A stretch of 64,000 bases of DNA from Gyromitra esculenta (Eukaryota; Ascomycota; Pezizomycetes; Pezizales; Discinaceae). This document shows positions 12,906 to 22,507 of the stretch, in pieces (positions within the stretch are counted from its first letter, which is position 1; each line of letters begins with the position of its first letter). The stretch is taken from contig JBCAML010000010.1 of the NCBI GenBank assembly GCA_038503075.1, positions 992,001 through 1,056,000 of the forward strand. The letters run 5' to 3'. The translations under genes and the position numbers were made by a program. A model generated the notes under the pieces. It was not told the origin of the DNA. It ran no database searches and saw only the letters and a program-made list of their open reading frames with translations.

Positions 12906-13903
12906 TTTCAGGGATCAAGAACATAGATTTACTACATCGGATGAACTCTATCGAGAAAACAGACAGTTTTAATGTAACACAGCTAAAACGAGACGAAAGC
13001 AAGACACCCTAGGCTACCACAGCATAAAAGGCTAATATGTGCGACACGGCAGAGTGAATATCCCAAAACAACAATTAATCTGAAATAAATAAGAGTCTAA
13101 AATAGGGTGTGCCACAAACACACGGTGAATATATATACCACTTACCTGCCGATAGACTCAACTACCATCACGAGAATAAGAACTCTCATTCTCTCGGAGA
13201 CACAAACTCTAATGATCTAATTGCACAACACAGCGCAGCAGAAAAGACGTAACCTAACACTACCAATAAAATCTTTTAACTCTTGAAGAAAGAAAGAAAG
13301 AAACACTAATCAGCTATCGTAGAAACACGCCCAAATTACACCCCCCTATTGTCAACAGCATACAGACAACAAACTCCCTACTAGCCCCACTCCCACAAAA
13401 CTACACTCCACAAAAGGCACCTCTAGCCATACATACTCCAGGAATTGAGATATAGAGAAGCAGACACGAAGTACAGAAAGAAGTAAAAAAAAACAAAAAA
13501 CAGGAACACAAAACTCCCGTATACGGTCCCCCATCTTGATGAAAATGAACACAAGCACAAAAAAAAGACCCCCGACAAAAGAGAAAAGACAAACCGACCG
13601 AATACATAAGGAAGTTGATATAAGGAAGGCACGACGGAGGAAAGAAGTGGTAATAATAAAACCGAAGAAGGGGAAGATGATAGGGGTGGGGAACCATGAA
13701 TAAATCTCGGGTCTTCATTCACTCTAGGCCTTGTAACGATATCTCGACCCCTTACTGAATGTAGAATTTTGAAAGGAAAAAAAAAACTCCCCGAACGCGG
13801 CAAAGAGAACCACCACTCCTTATAAGACCAAGACCCAAAAGGAGACTCCAACCCACCAACCTCCTCCTCTGTACCTTTTGCCCATTACCAGCTACTAGAA
13901 TCT

Positions 13904-15399
13904 CTACTTTTTCTTCCCTGCCAACTTTTTCTTCAAAGCCGCCTTCCTTGCTGCCATTTCCTTCTCTAGTCTTTCCTGTGCTTGATCCTCTAGATCAGCT
14001 GCCCTTCTGCTTCGCTCTTCTTCTTCTAGTACGTCGATACCCGCGGCTTCCATGTCACTTCCGGAGTCGTAATCGGATTCGTAGTACGTGTACCTTTGGG
14101 GAAAACCGATATTTGTCAGCACGGTCACACCAAGGGAATCGTCATAAGTTAAGAAATAGAGATGAATATACCTTCCACTGGCGCCGCCGCCGCCGCCGCC
14201 ATACGGTCTGCCCCTTGGTGGGATATCGTCCTCATCGTCAACGACAAAATCATCGTCCTCGTCCTCCTCCTCGTATGTGTCATAACGTCTGCTGGTGTTC
14301 TTCTTGGGCAATGAATAACCATTCCCGCTCCTTCCGTTACCACCATACCCACCCCTCGGCGAGCTGTCCCTCTTCCTCTTGGTTCCCATGTCAGTAGACC
14401 CATTCCTGCCTGGTTTATCCGCCACCTTCCCTTTCACAGTAGCCCCAGCGTTCCCCAGCGACGGCCTCCGACTATCAGCTCCTCCGGCAGCAGCACCTCC
14501 AACTCCCTTCTTCCCAGCCACTGCCTTAACAGGTTCGGATGCTTTCTTTCCGACAGCATTTCCCTTCTCTCCTCCTGAGGCGACACCCGGGCTCTTGCTA
14601 CTTCTTTCCGTCCCATTCGCACCACCCGTCTTCCCGGCCTTCTGTTCCTCCAGTTTCTTCTGCCACGCTTTCTGCTCCTTGATCTGAGGTCGTGCTTTAT
14701 GCGTTATTGTTCCCGGGGCAGTTTTTTTCTCTGCCTGTGCTTGTGCTGCCCTAGCAAGTAATTCCTTGTATCCAACCTTCTTCGGTGCCTCTGCCGATGT
14801 ATTCCCCGTCGACATAGTCCCTGGTCTTGTCCCTGTGGTCGAGATTTTCGAAAGAGTTGGTTTATTAGTACCAGTGGCTGTTGTCGATGTTGGTTTTTTC
14901 GCCTTGGCCAACAGTGCCGCCCGCTGCTTCTCTATCGAGCTCTGTGCAGACTCTTCAACTTTACGTTTCTTTACGATAGCACCAGCATCGGTCTTCGATG
15001 AGGTCACGGCAGACGTAGTGCTGTTTCGTGAATAGGAACTTGTGGTTGTAGGCCTCGGTCCAGAAATGGAAGGCCGGGAGAGCGTGGTCGTAGAGAGAGT
15101 AGTGGTTGCCGATGTCGTGCTTTTAGACGCCGGTGTGCCATCTATGAAACGCAGCCGGAGCATCGTCAGCGGCTAGCCAATCACGTCATGGGGATCTGTA
15201 TTTGTAGATAATATGGAAATAGCGGAATAAACGATAGAACCCTAGGAAAATGCATACTCGGACGAGTAACTATCGACGGTTTTCTCTCACTATTAATTCT
15301 TGACGGGGTAGGTCTGGAGGCTGCGGCAGTGCTCGCTCCGGTGGTTGACGACACGGATGGGTCGTAACGGCTAAGGATCGAGGAGATGCTGAACTGCAT
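13904..15399 (-). CDS. SPT2: SPT2 chromatin protein
   Basis: HMG-like histone chaperone that binds H3-H4 and acts in transcription elongation in the nucleus. Three exons: 15399-15258, 15141-14172, 14093-13904; 1302 nt, 433 aa. The N-terminus is MQFSISSILSRYDPS; an in-frame stop lies two codons before this ATG. A basic, low-complexity middle contains KVGYKELLARAAQAQAEKK, which corresponds to the conserved SFEELM-type segment. The diagnostic SPT2 domain is C-terminal: RRYDTYEEEDEDDDFVVDDE, then YYESDYDSGSDMEAAG, DVLEEEERSRRAADLEDQ and a lysine-rich end KKKLAGKKK. The last intron falls inside this domain, after a glycine run. Divergent from the ribosomal P2 gene. Identification rests on the C-terminal acidic/helical signature. 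Confidence 0.9.
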
Positions 15400-16249
15400 T
15401 ACGCATCAGGCGACGATCGTGCCCCAGCGAAGATTAGCCCGGGTGATCCGATGCAGCTAAGGGGGAGGGGAGGGGGAGGGGGAAGGAGGCGTACCGTGGG
15501 GTCCCCGTCGTTGAAAACCATCGTGAGCGATACAGTCGGAGCGTTGTTGTCCGCAGTGCAGCGCGTGGAAGTGGAGGTTTTATGGGGGAGGAGGAGAAAT
15601 GGAGGTGGATGCTGGGGTGTGCCTTCGAGGTGGGAAAGCGCCGATGATGCTGACAACAGTGACCACGACGACAACCTAGAGGACCAGCAGAGCAAGACTC
15701 TGCGAACAACAGCAGCAGCAACAGCAACACCTGTATGAATCCCCGACAGATACGCTGGCAATGAAGAGACAACTGGTGTTTTGGAGTTGGAGATGTCGAT
15801 TGGAGGGTGGGAGGGAGTTGGTCAGTCAGTCAAGCTTTTTTTTTTTGCGTGGTTGGCTTGGTTGGTGAGTCGAGAGCGTGAGAAGCCACCGTCAATTTCA
15901 TTGTTCCGGTAAAGCCACCGCCACAGCATCACCGTCGGCAGCCACCGGAGCCACCGGAGTTAGCAGCCACACCGAGAACAGAGGCAGGGCTGCTGCCCTT
16001 CCTGTGCGGCTCTGCTCCACGCTGCCAGTCACACCCCACTCACCACCATAACCATTCTCGGGAATTCCCATCTCAACTCCCAACTCTCAACGACATTTCC
16101 GGACAACGAAGAGCTTTCCCCGGTCCCTTGCGGTTAAACTGATTGCTTCTCTTGTTCAACTTCCACTGTACGTCTCTGCAAACTCGAAACTTGATAGCGT
16201 CAGCGTCACTAACACTCACTCCCAGAAAACAACCACAGCACCCGCAAAG
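15400..16249. promoter_or_regulatory. divergent promoter region SPT2 / P2
   Basis: 850 bp between the SPT2 start (minus) and the P2 start (plus). Contains G-rich tracts near 15460-15500 and a CAG/CAA-rich stretch near 15708-15730. The 58-bp candidate 5' untranslated intron of the P2 gene sits at its right edge. No factor-binding site assigned. Confidence 0.5.
16168..16225 (+). other. probable 5' UTR intron of the P2 gene
   Basis: GTACGT donor at 16168, CACTAACAC branch-like site and CCCAG acceptor at 16225, only 24 nt before the ATG. Leader introns are common in fungal ribosomal protein genes. Inferred from splice signals only. Confidence 0.55.
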
Positions 16250-16892
16250 ATGAAGCACCTCGCAGCCTACCTCCTTCTCAAGATTGGCGGAAACGATTCT
16301 CCCTCCGCCGAGGACATCAAGACCGTTCTCTCATCCGTCGGTATTGACTGTGACGAAGATCGTGTCTCTTCTCTCCTCAAGGAACTCAATGGCAAGGACA
16401 TCAACACTGTTAGTCGACCTATGCCATTTTTGAACTGGAGTATATATACTCGAGCATGAGAGAGAAACCAGAAAACTTGCTTTGAAAAAAAACAAATACA
16501 AATACAAAAAGTGAGAACTGCAATATAGACTTGTATTGCAGTTCGAGGAATTGGCAGTTTTCGGTCTCTATCAGCATGCTCGAGTATATTGCGGGGTGAA
16601 TAATAATGCAGAAATTTGATCCGCTAACGTCCACCATATAGTTGATCACTGAGGGATCCTCCAAGCTCGCCTCCGTCCCATCCGGCGGTTCCGGTGGTGC
16701 CGCTGCTGGTGGTGCTGCTGCCGCTTCCGGCGGTGCTGCCCCTGCCGAGGCTGCTGTCGAGGAGAAGGAAGAAGAGAAGGAGGTTCGTATTTACAAAAAT
16801 CTCCCATGGATTATGTAGACAATCTGAATGCTGACTGGTTTGTCAAACTACAGGAGTCTGACGAGGACATGGGTTTTGGTCTCTTCGACTAA
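16250..16892 (+). CDS. RPP2: 60S acidic ribosomal protein P2
   Basis: Stalk protein of the large ribosomal subunit; P1/P2 dimers recruit and activate elongation factors. Three exons: 16250-16408, 16642-16782, 16854-16892; 339 nt, 112 aa, the usual size. N-terminal helical dimerisation domain [16 protein letters not shown], then [20 protein letters not shown] and [11 protein letters not shown]. An Ala/Gly hinge follows, then the acidic EEKEEEKE run and the stalk end [11 protein letters not shown], which is diagnostic. The start fits the P2 (not P1) N-terminus. Intron 1 (16409-16641, 233 nt) is much longer than its neighbours' introns and holds a nested hairpin (see the separate entry). Probably highly expressed. 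Confidence 0.97.
16444..16589 (+). repeat. nested inverted repeats within P2 intron 1
   Basis: Outer arms: 16444-16458 (ATATACTCGAGCATG) pairs perfectly with 16575-16589, and pairing continues imperfectly to about 16480 and 16553. Inner arms: 16515-16525 (GAACTGCAATA) pair perfectly with 16534-16544 around an 8-nt loop. The transcript would fold into a long stem with a second hairpin at its tip. Could be a regulatory intron structure, a small-RNA precursor or a degenerate inverted-repeat insertion. Confidence 0.75.
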
Positions 16893-17272
16893 ACGTGTGT
16901 TTTTTTACGAACAAATCTAAAAGCAAAAAAAAGCGAAATTTTTCAACGATTTGGGGATCTTCGTGTTTGCGCCTTGTGGCAATGCTTCAAATCTGCCATT
17001 ATGTCTAGATTGGTGTTGAATCAATGCGGCGAGAGCATCTTCTGATCGATTCATATTGTTCATGTGCGAATCCGTAATGATTTCCGGCAATCACAGGTAT
17101 CTGAGAAAATAGTTGTGAAAAGGAGCATGAGTGATATTCTGTGATTGACCCAAGTTTACGACAAACGAACAAAAAGTCCCCCTTATATTACAGCAAAAGC
17201 AACTTTTAGCGCTCTCTATGTATAACCAGCCCGATTAGTCTATCCTTATCGAAAACAGCCCCATCCGCTCTT
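16893..17272. other. convergent 3' region of P2 and CofD-like gene
   Basis: 380 bp between two convergent stops; should hold both 3' untranslated regions. Contains the one-mismatch motif copy at 17128-17144. No gene. Confidence 0.6.
17128..17144 (-). repeat. dispersed motif, copy 5 (one mismatch)
   Basis: On the minus strand reads TCACAGAATATCACTCA; the last base of the TCACTCG core is A. Spacing and A/T-rich centre match the other copies. Confidence 0.45.
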
Positions 17273-18930
17273 TTATTTCACTTCTGTAGGACTTTTCCAC
17301 CCGTTTCCACTCCCATTCACTTTCACCTTCGAGCTCTCATATGCATCAATCGTCATCCTTCTTGTTTCAGCCCTCTTCAACCTCACGGCCAGTATCATCT
17401 CCAATGTCTGCGTAAGTGCTGTCGGATCATACAACATCCCCCTCCCCTCCCCTGCAGGATTCTTCCGTCCATATACCTGAAAACACTCGATCCCCAATGT
17501 CCTTAGCTCTGCCGTGTCTACCGCCGGTGACCCATTTCCAGAAAGGTATATCACGTGTGTTACATATTTACTCACTTCACCTTTTTCACCAAGCTCCTCT
17601 TCCACTGGCGATGACCGTGGCGATGACGAATTTGAATAAGCACAACTCCGTGCTACAGCACGTACGAATTCTGATGCTGTAAATGTGGTATAATCAGGCC
17701 CAGTCTCGCGGTCATGGGAACCGTTGAGGAGGAGTATCTTTGGGGTATTACGGCCTGTTGCAGCAAGGGTGGAGCCGATGTTACGGAGTACGAGACAGGG
17801 CGTAAGAGAGGTATATAAGGAACCAATGCTATATATCACTGCTTCCGCCTGCTCGATTGCTGCAAGGACCTTAGGATTGGCGGGAGGCCTAATTTCTTGG
17901 CCGTACGGGTTGATATACCATATTCTTTCTATCCGGGAGGAGAGTGCAGACTCGTCATTCTTTGAAAACTCGATGTTACGGGTGCGGAGAGACGCAAGGG
18001 AGCCGGGGAGATTTGCATCTTCCTCCTCCTCCTCTTCCTCGTCTTCCTGGAAAACATCAAGACCATGTTCCGACGCGGGTGCAGATGGCGCTGCGGACGG
18101 GGGGATATCCCACGAGGCCGGGGCCGACGGGTGCGAGATCTGGTTCTGTCCGATAATCACTGTACCATCGACCAACCCTGCAGCAATGTGATAGGCGTGG
18201 CTAGAGTTGATGGCGGGAATGACTTGCACATTGTCTGGGATTCCGGCAATGGAGCGGAAGAGATATATTGCGGATTCAAAAGACCCGAAGAAGATGCGTG
18301 CTCCGGTTAAAAAGAGGTTACCCGTAGAAGCGGACTGGAAATTGAATGAAGACCTTGGGCGTTGGCGTTTCAGAAGCTCCAGGTTGAGGAGCACAAGGAA
18401 TGAGCGTAGGAGTTCACGCTTTTCTGAGGAGATCTGCAGCAGGGATAGAGTTCTAGCTTGCGTATTGGGCATATAAGTGGGGGGTACTTGATTACGTACG
18501 TCTTTCCAGAGGCTGTGAGTGCCCTCAATTATTGAGAGCCATTCAAGACGAGCTTCGTCATTATCGGAGGAGAGACGGTGATTGAGAAGGTTTCTGATAG
18601 CTGTGAGCTCTGTGTCTCCACGGTCTTCAGGGACAAGTCTGATAAGACGACCTAGAAATAACATCCAACGGATAAGCTTCAAATAATCCTCATCAACCTC
18701 TTAAAGAGGACAGATAAAGATGGAGTATGCAGGTACAAACTTCTAACGTCGCCAATCCCCGGCCCACCGAACACCCTTAAAATCTCGGAAGTGCTTCCAC
18801 CGTTATCAGAAATAGGGAGAACAAAGTCAAGGGCCCTTTTACGGTCCTTGCAAAGGTTCTTGAAAACATCAATGAGGTTATTGGCTGCGCTGCCTCCACT
18901 AAAAACAACGAGATGTTTCTTTGTCGACAT
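17273..18930 (-). CDS. CofD/YvcK (UPF0052) family protein
   Basis: Two exons: 18930-18741 and 18651-17273; 1569 nt, 522 aa. The N-terminus KHLVVFSGGSAANNLID is the glycine-rich nucleotide-binding loop of the CofD/YvcK fold, followed by VLPISDNGGSTSEILR and GGPGIGDVRSRLIRLVPED; the intron sits within the last of these, and only splicing restores the RSRLIRLVP sequence. Later landmarks: AIRNLLNHRL, RSSFNFQSASTGNLFLTGAR, IPAINSSHAYHIAAGLVDG, IWYINPYGQE and EAVIYSIGSLYTSLTPCLVL. An acidic insert (EEDEEEEEEED) lies near the middle. In archaea and actinobacteria CofD makes coenzyme F420; in Bacillus YvcK affects carbon metabolism and cell wall. Fungi do not make F420, so the reaction here is unknown. 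Divergent from SPC3. Confidence 0.88.
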
Positions 18931-19359
18931 TTCCGAGAGTATTTATAAAATATGTCGTTGGGTGGGTGAAAGGAGAAGCTGTAACAATTATGTTGAAGAG
19001 AACCTGGGAGCTATGGGAGAAACAGGATGCCCTGCAATGAGTAACCGTGGGGCCGAGGAGTATAAATACACGAGTGGGATTAGGAGAGATTGTACGGTCC
19101 AAAGGAGTACAGAGCATAATACGGTAAGAAACATATTTAGCAAACACCATGGCCCCGTTACACGGCTGAAGGGGACTTCTGTAGCAATCTGGTTAAATCT
19201 CGCTTGATCAGGGTCTGAGACCGACACTGGTACCTGCCACTCCTGTCCAGGGTTAGGGCCCAATAACAATCCTAACCGGTGGCCGTGTCCTCAACCTTGT
19301 AACCTCACTTCGACGGTCCGCACTGGAGGTACATACCTATAATAACCAGCAATCCGAAA
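18931..19359. promoter_or_regulatory. divergent promoter region CofD-like / SPC3
   Basis: 429 bp between two divergent starts, so presumably a shared promoter region. No sites assigned. The open frames crossing it have no protein character. Confidence 0.55.
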
Positions 19360-20129
19360 ATGCATTCCTCGCTAGTCTGTGTTCAAAACGTCTTTGGTTT
19401 CTTTACCACAGTCACTTTTTTCATTGCAGCTCTTGTTGCTCTCTCCAGCGCCTTTTTTCCGGCAGACCCAACAGCAAAAATCGATGTCCGGAAGTTCCGT
19501 GTGTAAGTAGCACACACCCTCTCTCACCTTATCGCCTGAGCACCCCTCTGATTCAGATGTCGCCATCCCAATAGGATAAAAGGCCGGGCCCATCAGTACT
19601 ATCACTCGAAAGTACAAGAATATGCATTTATCAACTTCGACCTCGAGGCTGGTAACTTCCCGTATCAGCGCAAGCCAGGGAGGAACCTTATCTAACCACC
19701 AACTCTCCAGACCTAGGTTCCCTCTTCAACTGGAACACGAAACAGGTATTCGCCTACGTCTCCGCCTCGTATTCAGGGTCCCCAAACTCTCAATTCGTTA
19801 GTCCCCCCATCCCTACCATTCACCCCACCAAGTACTCTATAGCTAACCCTAGCCCCAAACAGTCTGAAAACGAAGCTGTAATCTGGGACGTAATCCTCCC
19901 CTCTCGCTCCGCCTCGAAGCTCTATCTAAGAAATGAGCGTGCGAAATACAACATCAACGATATCACTGGCAAGTTCGCCGGCGAAAACGTTACGCTTAGC
20001 TTCCACTGGAATGTCCAGCCGCATGTGGGTGCGTTGACATGGGGTTCAGTGGGGTTGTCAGAGACGTTTACGCTACCACCCGTAGAGATTAAGGGGGCAA
20101 AGAAGCCAACAGGAAAGAGGAATTCTTAG
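19360..20129 (+). CDS. SPC3: signal peptidase complex subunit 3
   Basis: Essential ER-membrane subunit of signal peptidase, helping the catalytic Sec11 subunit cleave signal peptides. Four exons: 19360-19502, 19575-19651, 19711-19796, 19863-20129; 573 nt, 190 aa, close to 184 in yeast. Type II membrane topology: a short cytosolic N-terminus (MHSSLVCVQNVFG), one hydrophobic segment about 12-32 (FFTTVTFFIAALVALSSAFF), then a lumenal domain. Family landmarks are FINFDLEADLGSLFNWNTKQ, FAYVSASY, VIWDVILPSR and NVTLSFHWNVQPHVGALTWG. The end is basic (KGAKKPTGKRNS), longer than a minimal Spc3. Start is the first ATG and puts the anchor at the expected place. Confidence 0.95.
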
Positions 20130-20874
20130 GTGAGGGAGGGCTAGGAATGTGTATTTGGATATTTTAAAAGACGGTTTTGGTGTCGGGCGTATGTCGTATG
20201 CTGTGGTTATGGCGTTAAACGTAAAAGGTTTCCTAGTTGCTAGTTTGTGCTTATAGCAATCGTGTATCAAGAGAACATTCTTTTCTAGTGGATTTAAAGC
20301 GGGAAACATGTGTATTGTGATTCTTACAATCCCCCTTCTACCAACAGTTAGGTTACAGAAATTCTCGGTCCTAGGCCCGGAAGAGCGAACATACGAAATA
20401 CTGAAACTTTAGCAGTTAAAAGATGATTGATGGTTGGGTATATCATTCGAAGGATTCTTTACAGTTCCGTCGTGATTCAAGGAAAACAGCTCGACTACAT
20501 ATATTCATGATTTAGGACAACCTACGTATAATATTTAGATAGATGATTCTTCCCCGTCTCCCCCGACTATTGATCGAGATACCGAATCTATATCCAATCT
20601 ATCAATCACAGTCATGTGCTAGCTCCTATGTAGAATTAGAGAACCAAAGATAAAATTTCAAAGATAAAGTTTCGCCGCCTCGAACAAGCAGGATATTATG
20701 TAGCAGGTGGCAATTAAGACCATGGCCGATCGAGGAAGAAAAGGGCCTATTTTCGGAAAATCAACGGGCAGGCACTCAATCTAGTTATCTTAGTATCTCC
20801 AATTTTCAAATAGGAATTATGGCGGCCAATCTCACCAAATTTATACCGCGAGGATATCTATTTCATGCGTGAAT

Positions 20875-20897
20875 GATCTATCTATCTATCTATCTAT
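20875..20897. repeat. (ATCT)n microsatellite
   Basis: Nearly six uninterrupted 4-bp units, ending 13 bp before a dispersed-motif copy. Confidence 0.85.
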
Positions 20898-20910
20898 TTC
20901 GTTATCTTCT

Positions 20911-20927
20911 TCACGAACAATCACTCG
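20911..20927 (+). repeat. dispersed motif TCAY-N6-TCACTCG, copy 6
   Basis: Reads TCACGAACAATCACTCG. Intergenic, downstream of SPC3. Confidence 0.55.
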
Positions 20928-22507
20928 CTTCATAAACCAAACAGAAAACTTTTCAGGAGCAAAATCACTCTTCTATGTCCCGTAATTCCCAATCGTCACG
21001 ATAGAAATATTATGCATATCTACAAACTGTAGCCAAAGCAAGAAAAGCTCGAGGCAGTGTGAAGAATGTACAAAACTGTAAGCAGAGCTAATCGATAGCA
21101 AAGGAAACGGCACGGAATCTGCTTGCAGGAAGTAGTCGTGTTGCAACATGCCAAGGTACAGTCTCTATCCAATTCAAAATACGTCCTCTCCCGGAGGCCG
21201 TGGCCACGGACAACTCTGACGAAACTCGATAGGATCAATACCATAATCGTTACTATTACCATCGCCAGAATTATCATTCGGTATGGTAGTTACCAGCCTG
21301 CCACCTGCTAGCAGGAAGTCGGTGATATTTGTGGAATTACTGATGGTCATCGGATTGGTGAGAAAACTGGCAGCTTTCGCAGCTGGTTCCGGTGTGGCCC
21401 TCCGTTGCTATGTACTACGGGTGTTGGGTAAGTCTGTGGACAGGTGGCAGTGCGAGTAAGAGATGTTGATTCTTCTTCCTCTCCAAAACTCCCTTAGAGG
21501 CCTGGTAAAAACGCTTAACGAATAAAGAATGCTATATATTAGATATCAAAGTAAATTAGTTGGTGAAAGGATGAAATTCAAATGAGCTTGAGTCCCCGAG
21601 AAAAGAGTTGCACCGCCAACTGTCCACAGACTTACCTTGACACCTGTAGTACATGTACTTGTTGTGTATCTAAAGGCATAATCGTATTTTTGGCTATTAG
21701 TTCATCTTTTGATCCGTCTAATATATATCTCCGATGATCCAGTATAAAAAAATACCGTCGATCGCCAGGGATACCGATAACAGCTTCGAAACCTCCGATA
21801 ATGATTCTAATACATAATGGTGATAATGCTTTCTACCAATAATGGCTATACAAAAAACAGCCCCGCCACACCGCCACACCGTGTCATACATACAACACAA
21901 AGCCTTTTCGCTTGCTCTTGTTCCAATCATAACAACTTCAAGTACTTTACTCCACATTAAAAATAACAACCAGGTACAAACCACAGACCCCGAAAAAAAC
22001 AAAAACAAAGGCTTTGACGAAAGTTAAGGGAACATGGAGTGATAGAAAAACATAAAAAAAATTGTGCCCAGAATCGTCCCAAACATTTAAAAGAAAAAAC
22101 CCCCCGCAAAAAAAGGATTTACATAAAGGCCAATATGGAGAGACAGAGAGGTGAATAGAAGAAACCCCCGATATATAGAGTAATGGAAAATAAAGATAAA
22201 CATAACAAAATAATGCACAAAAGAAGGGCAAGTCGATCCCTACCTTTTTAACCATACCCATAACACAATTCGCCTCCCAAACATTTAAAAGAAACAAAGC
22301 AATATTCAGACAAAGTTAGGAAACCCAACCCAAGCAAGTCCTTACCCCTATGACCGAAATGAACCAACACTCATTGTTCGGTTCGCGCAGCTGTTTTAAA
22401 GTCGCTATTGCAACAGGAGTTTTTTGGCCAATGTTAATTTAATATGTACCGCACTAACAACCCCGGATTGGTTGAATAGCTCCCTTGATTTTTTCAAGGA
22501 GCTGCTG

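Larger units (their letters stand above)
11195..13903. other. long convergent intergenic region, no gene seen
   Basis: About 2.7 kb between the 3' ends of the hypothetical gene (plus) and SPT2 (minus). The right part, roughly 13330-13850, is strongly A-rich on the plus strand (T-rich on the SPT2 strand) and is best read as SPT2 3' untranslated sequence; the overlapping open frames there are an effect of that skew. Motif copies lie at 11879-11895 and 12889-12905. No transposon ends or protein remnants recognised. Confidence 0.5.
20130..22507. other. convergent intergenic region, no gene seen
   Basis: 2.4 kb between the 3' ends of SPC3 and the DEP1-like gene. Holds an (ATCT)n microsatellite at about 20875-20897 followed by a motif copy at 20911-20927. 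The stretch 21950-22320 is A-rich on the plus strand and probably is 3' untranslated sequence of the minus-strand DEP1-like gene. No coding sequence recognised. Confidence 0.5.

Noticed and set aside
13352..13851. Overlapping Phe/Ser-rich open frames on the minus strand
   Set aside because: Same T-richness effect, in the SPT2 3' region; composition unlike the real genes.
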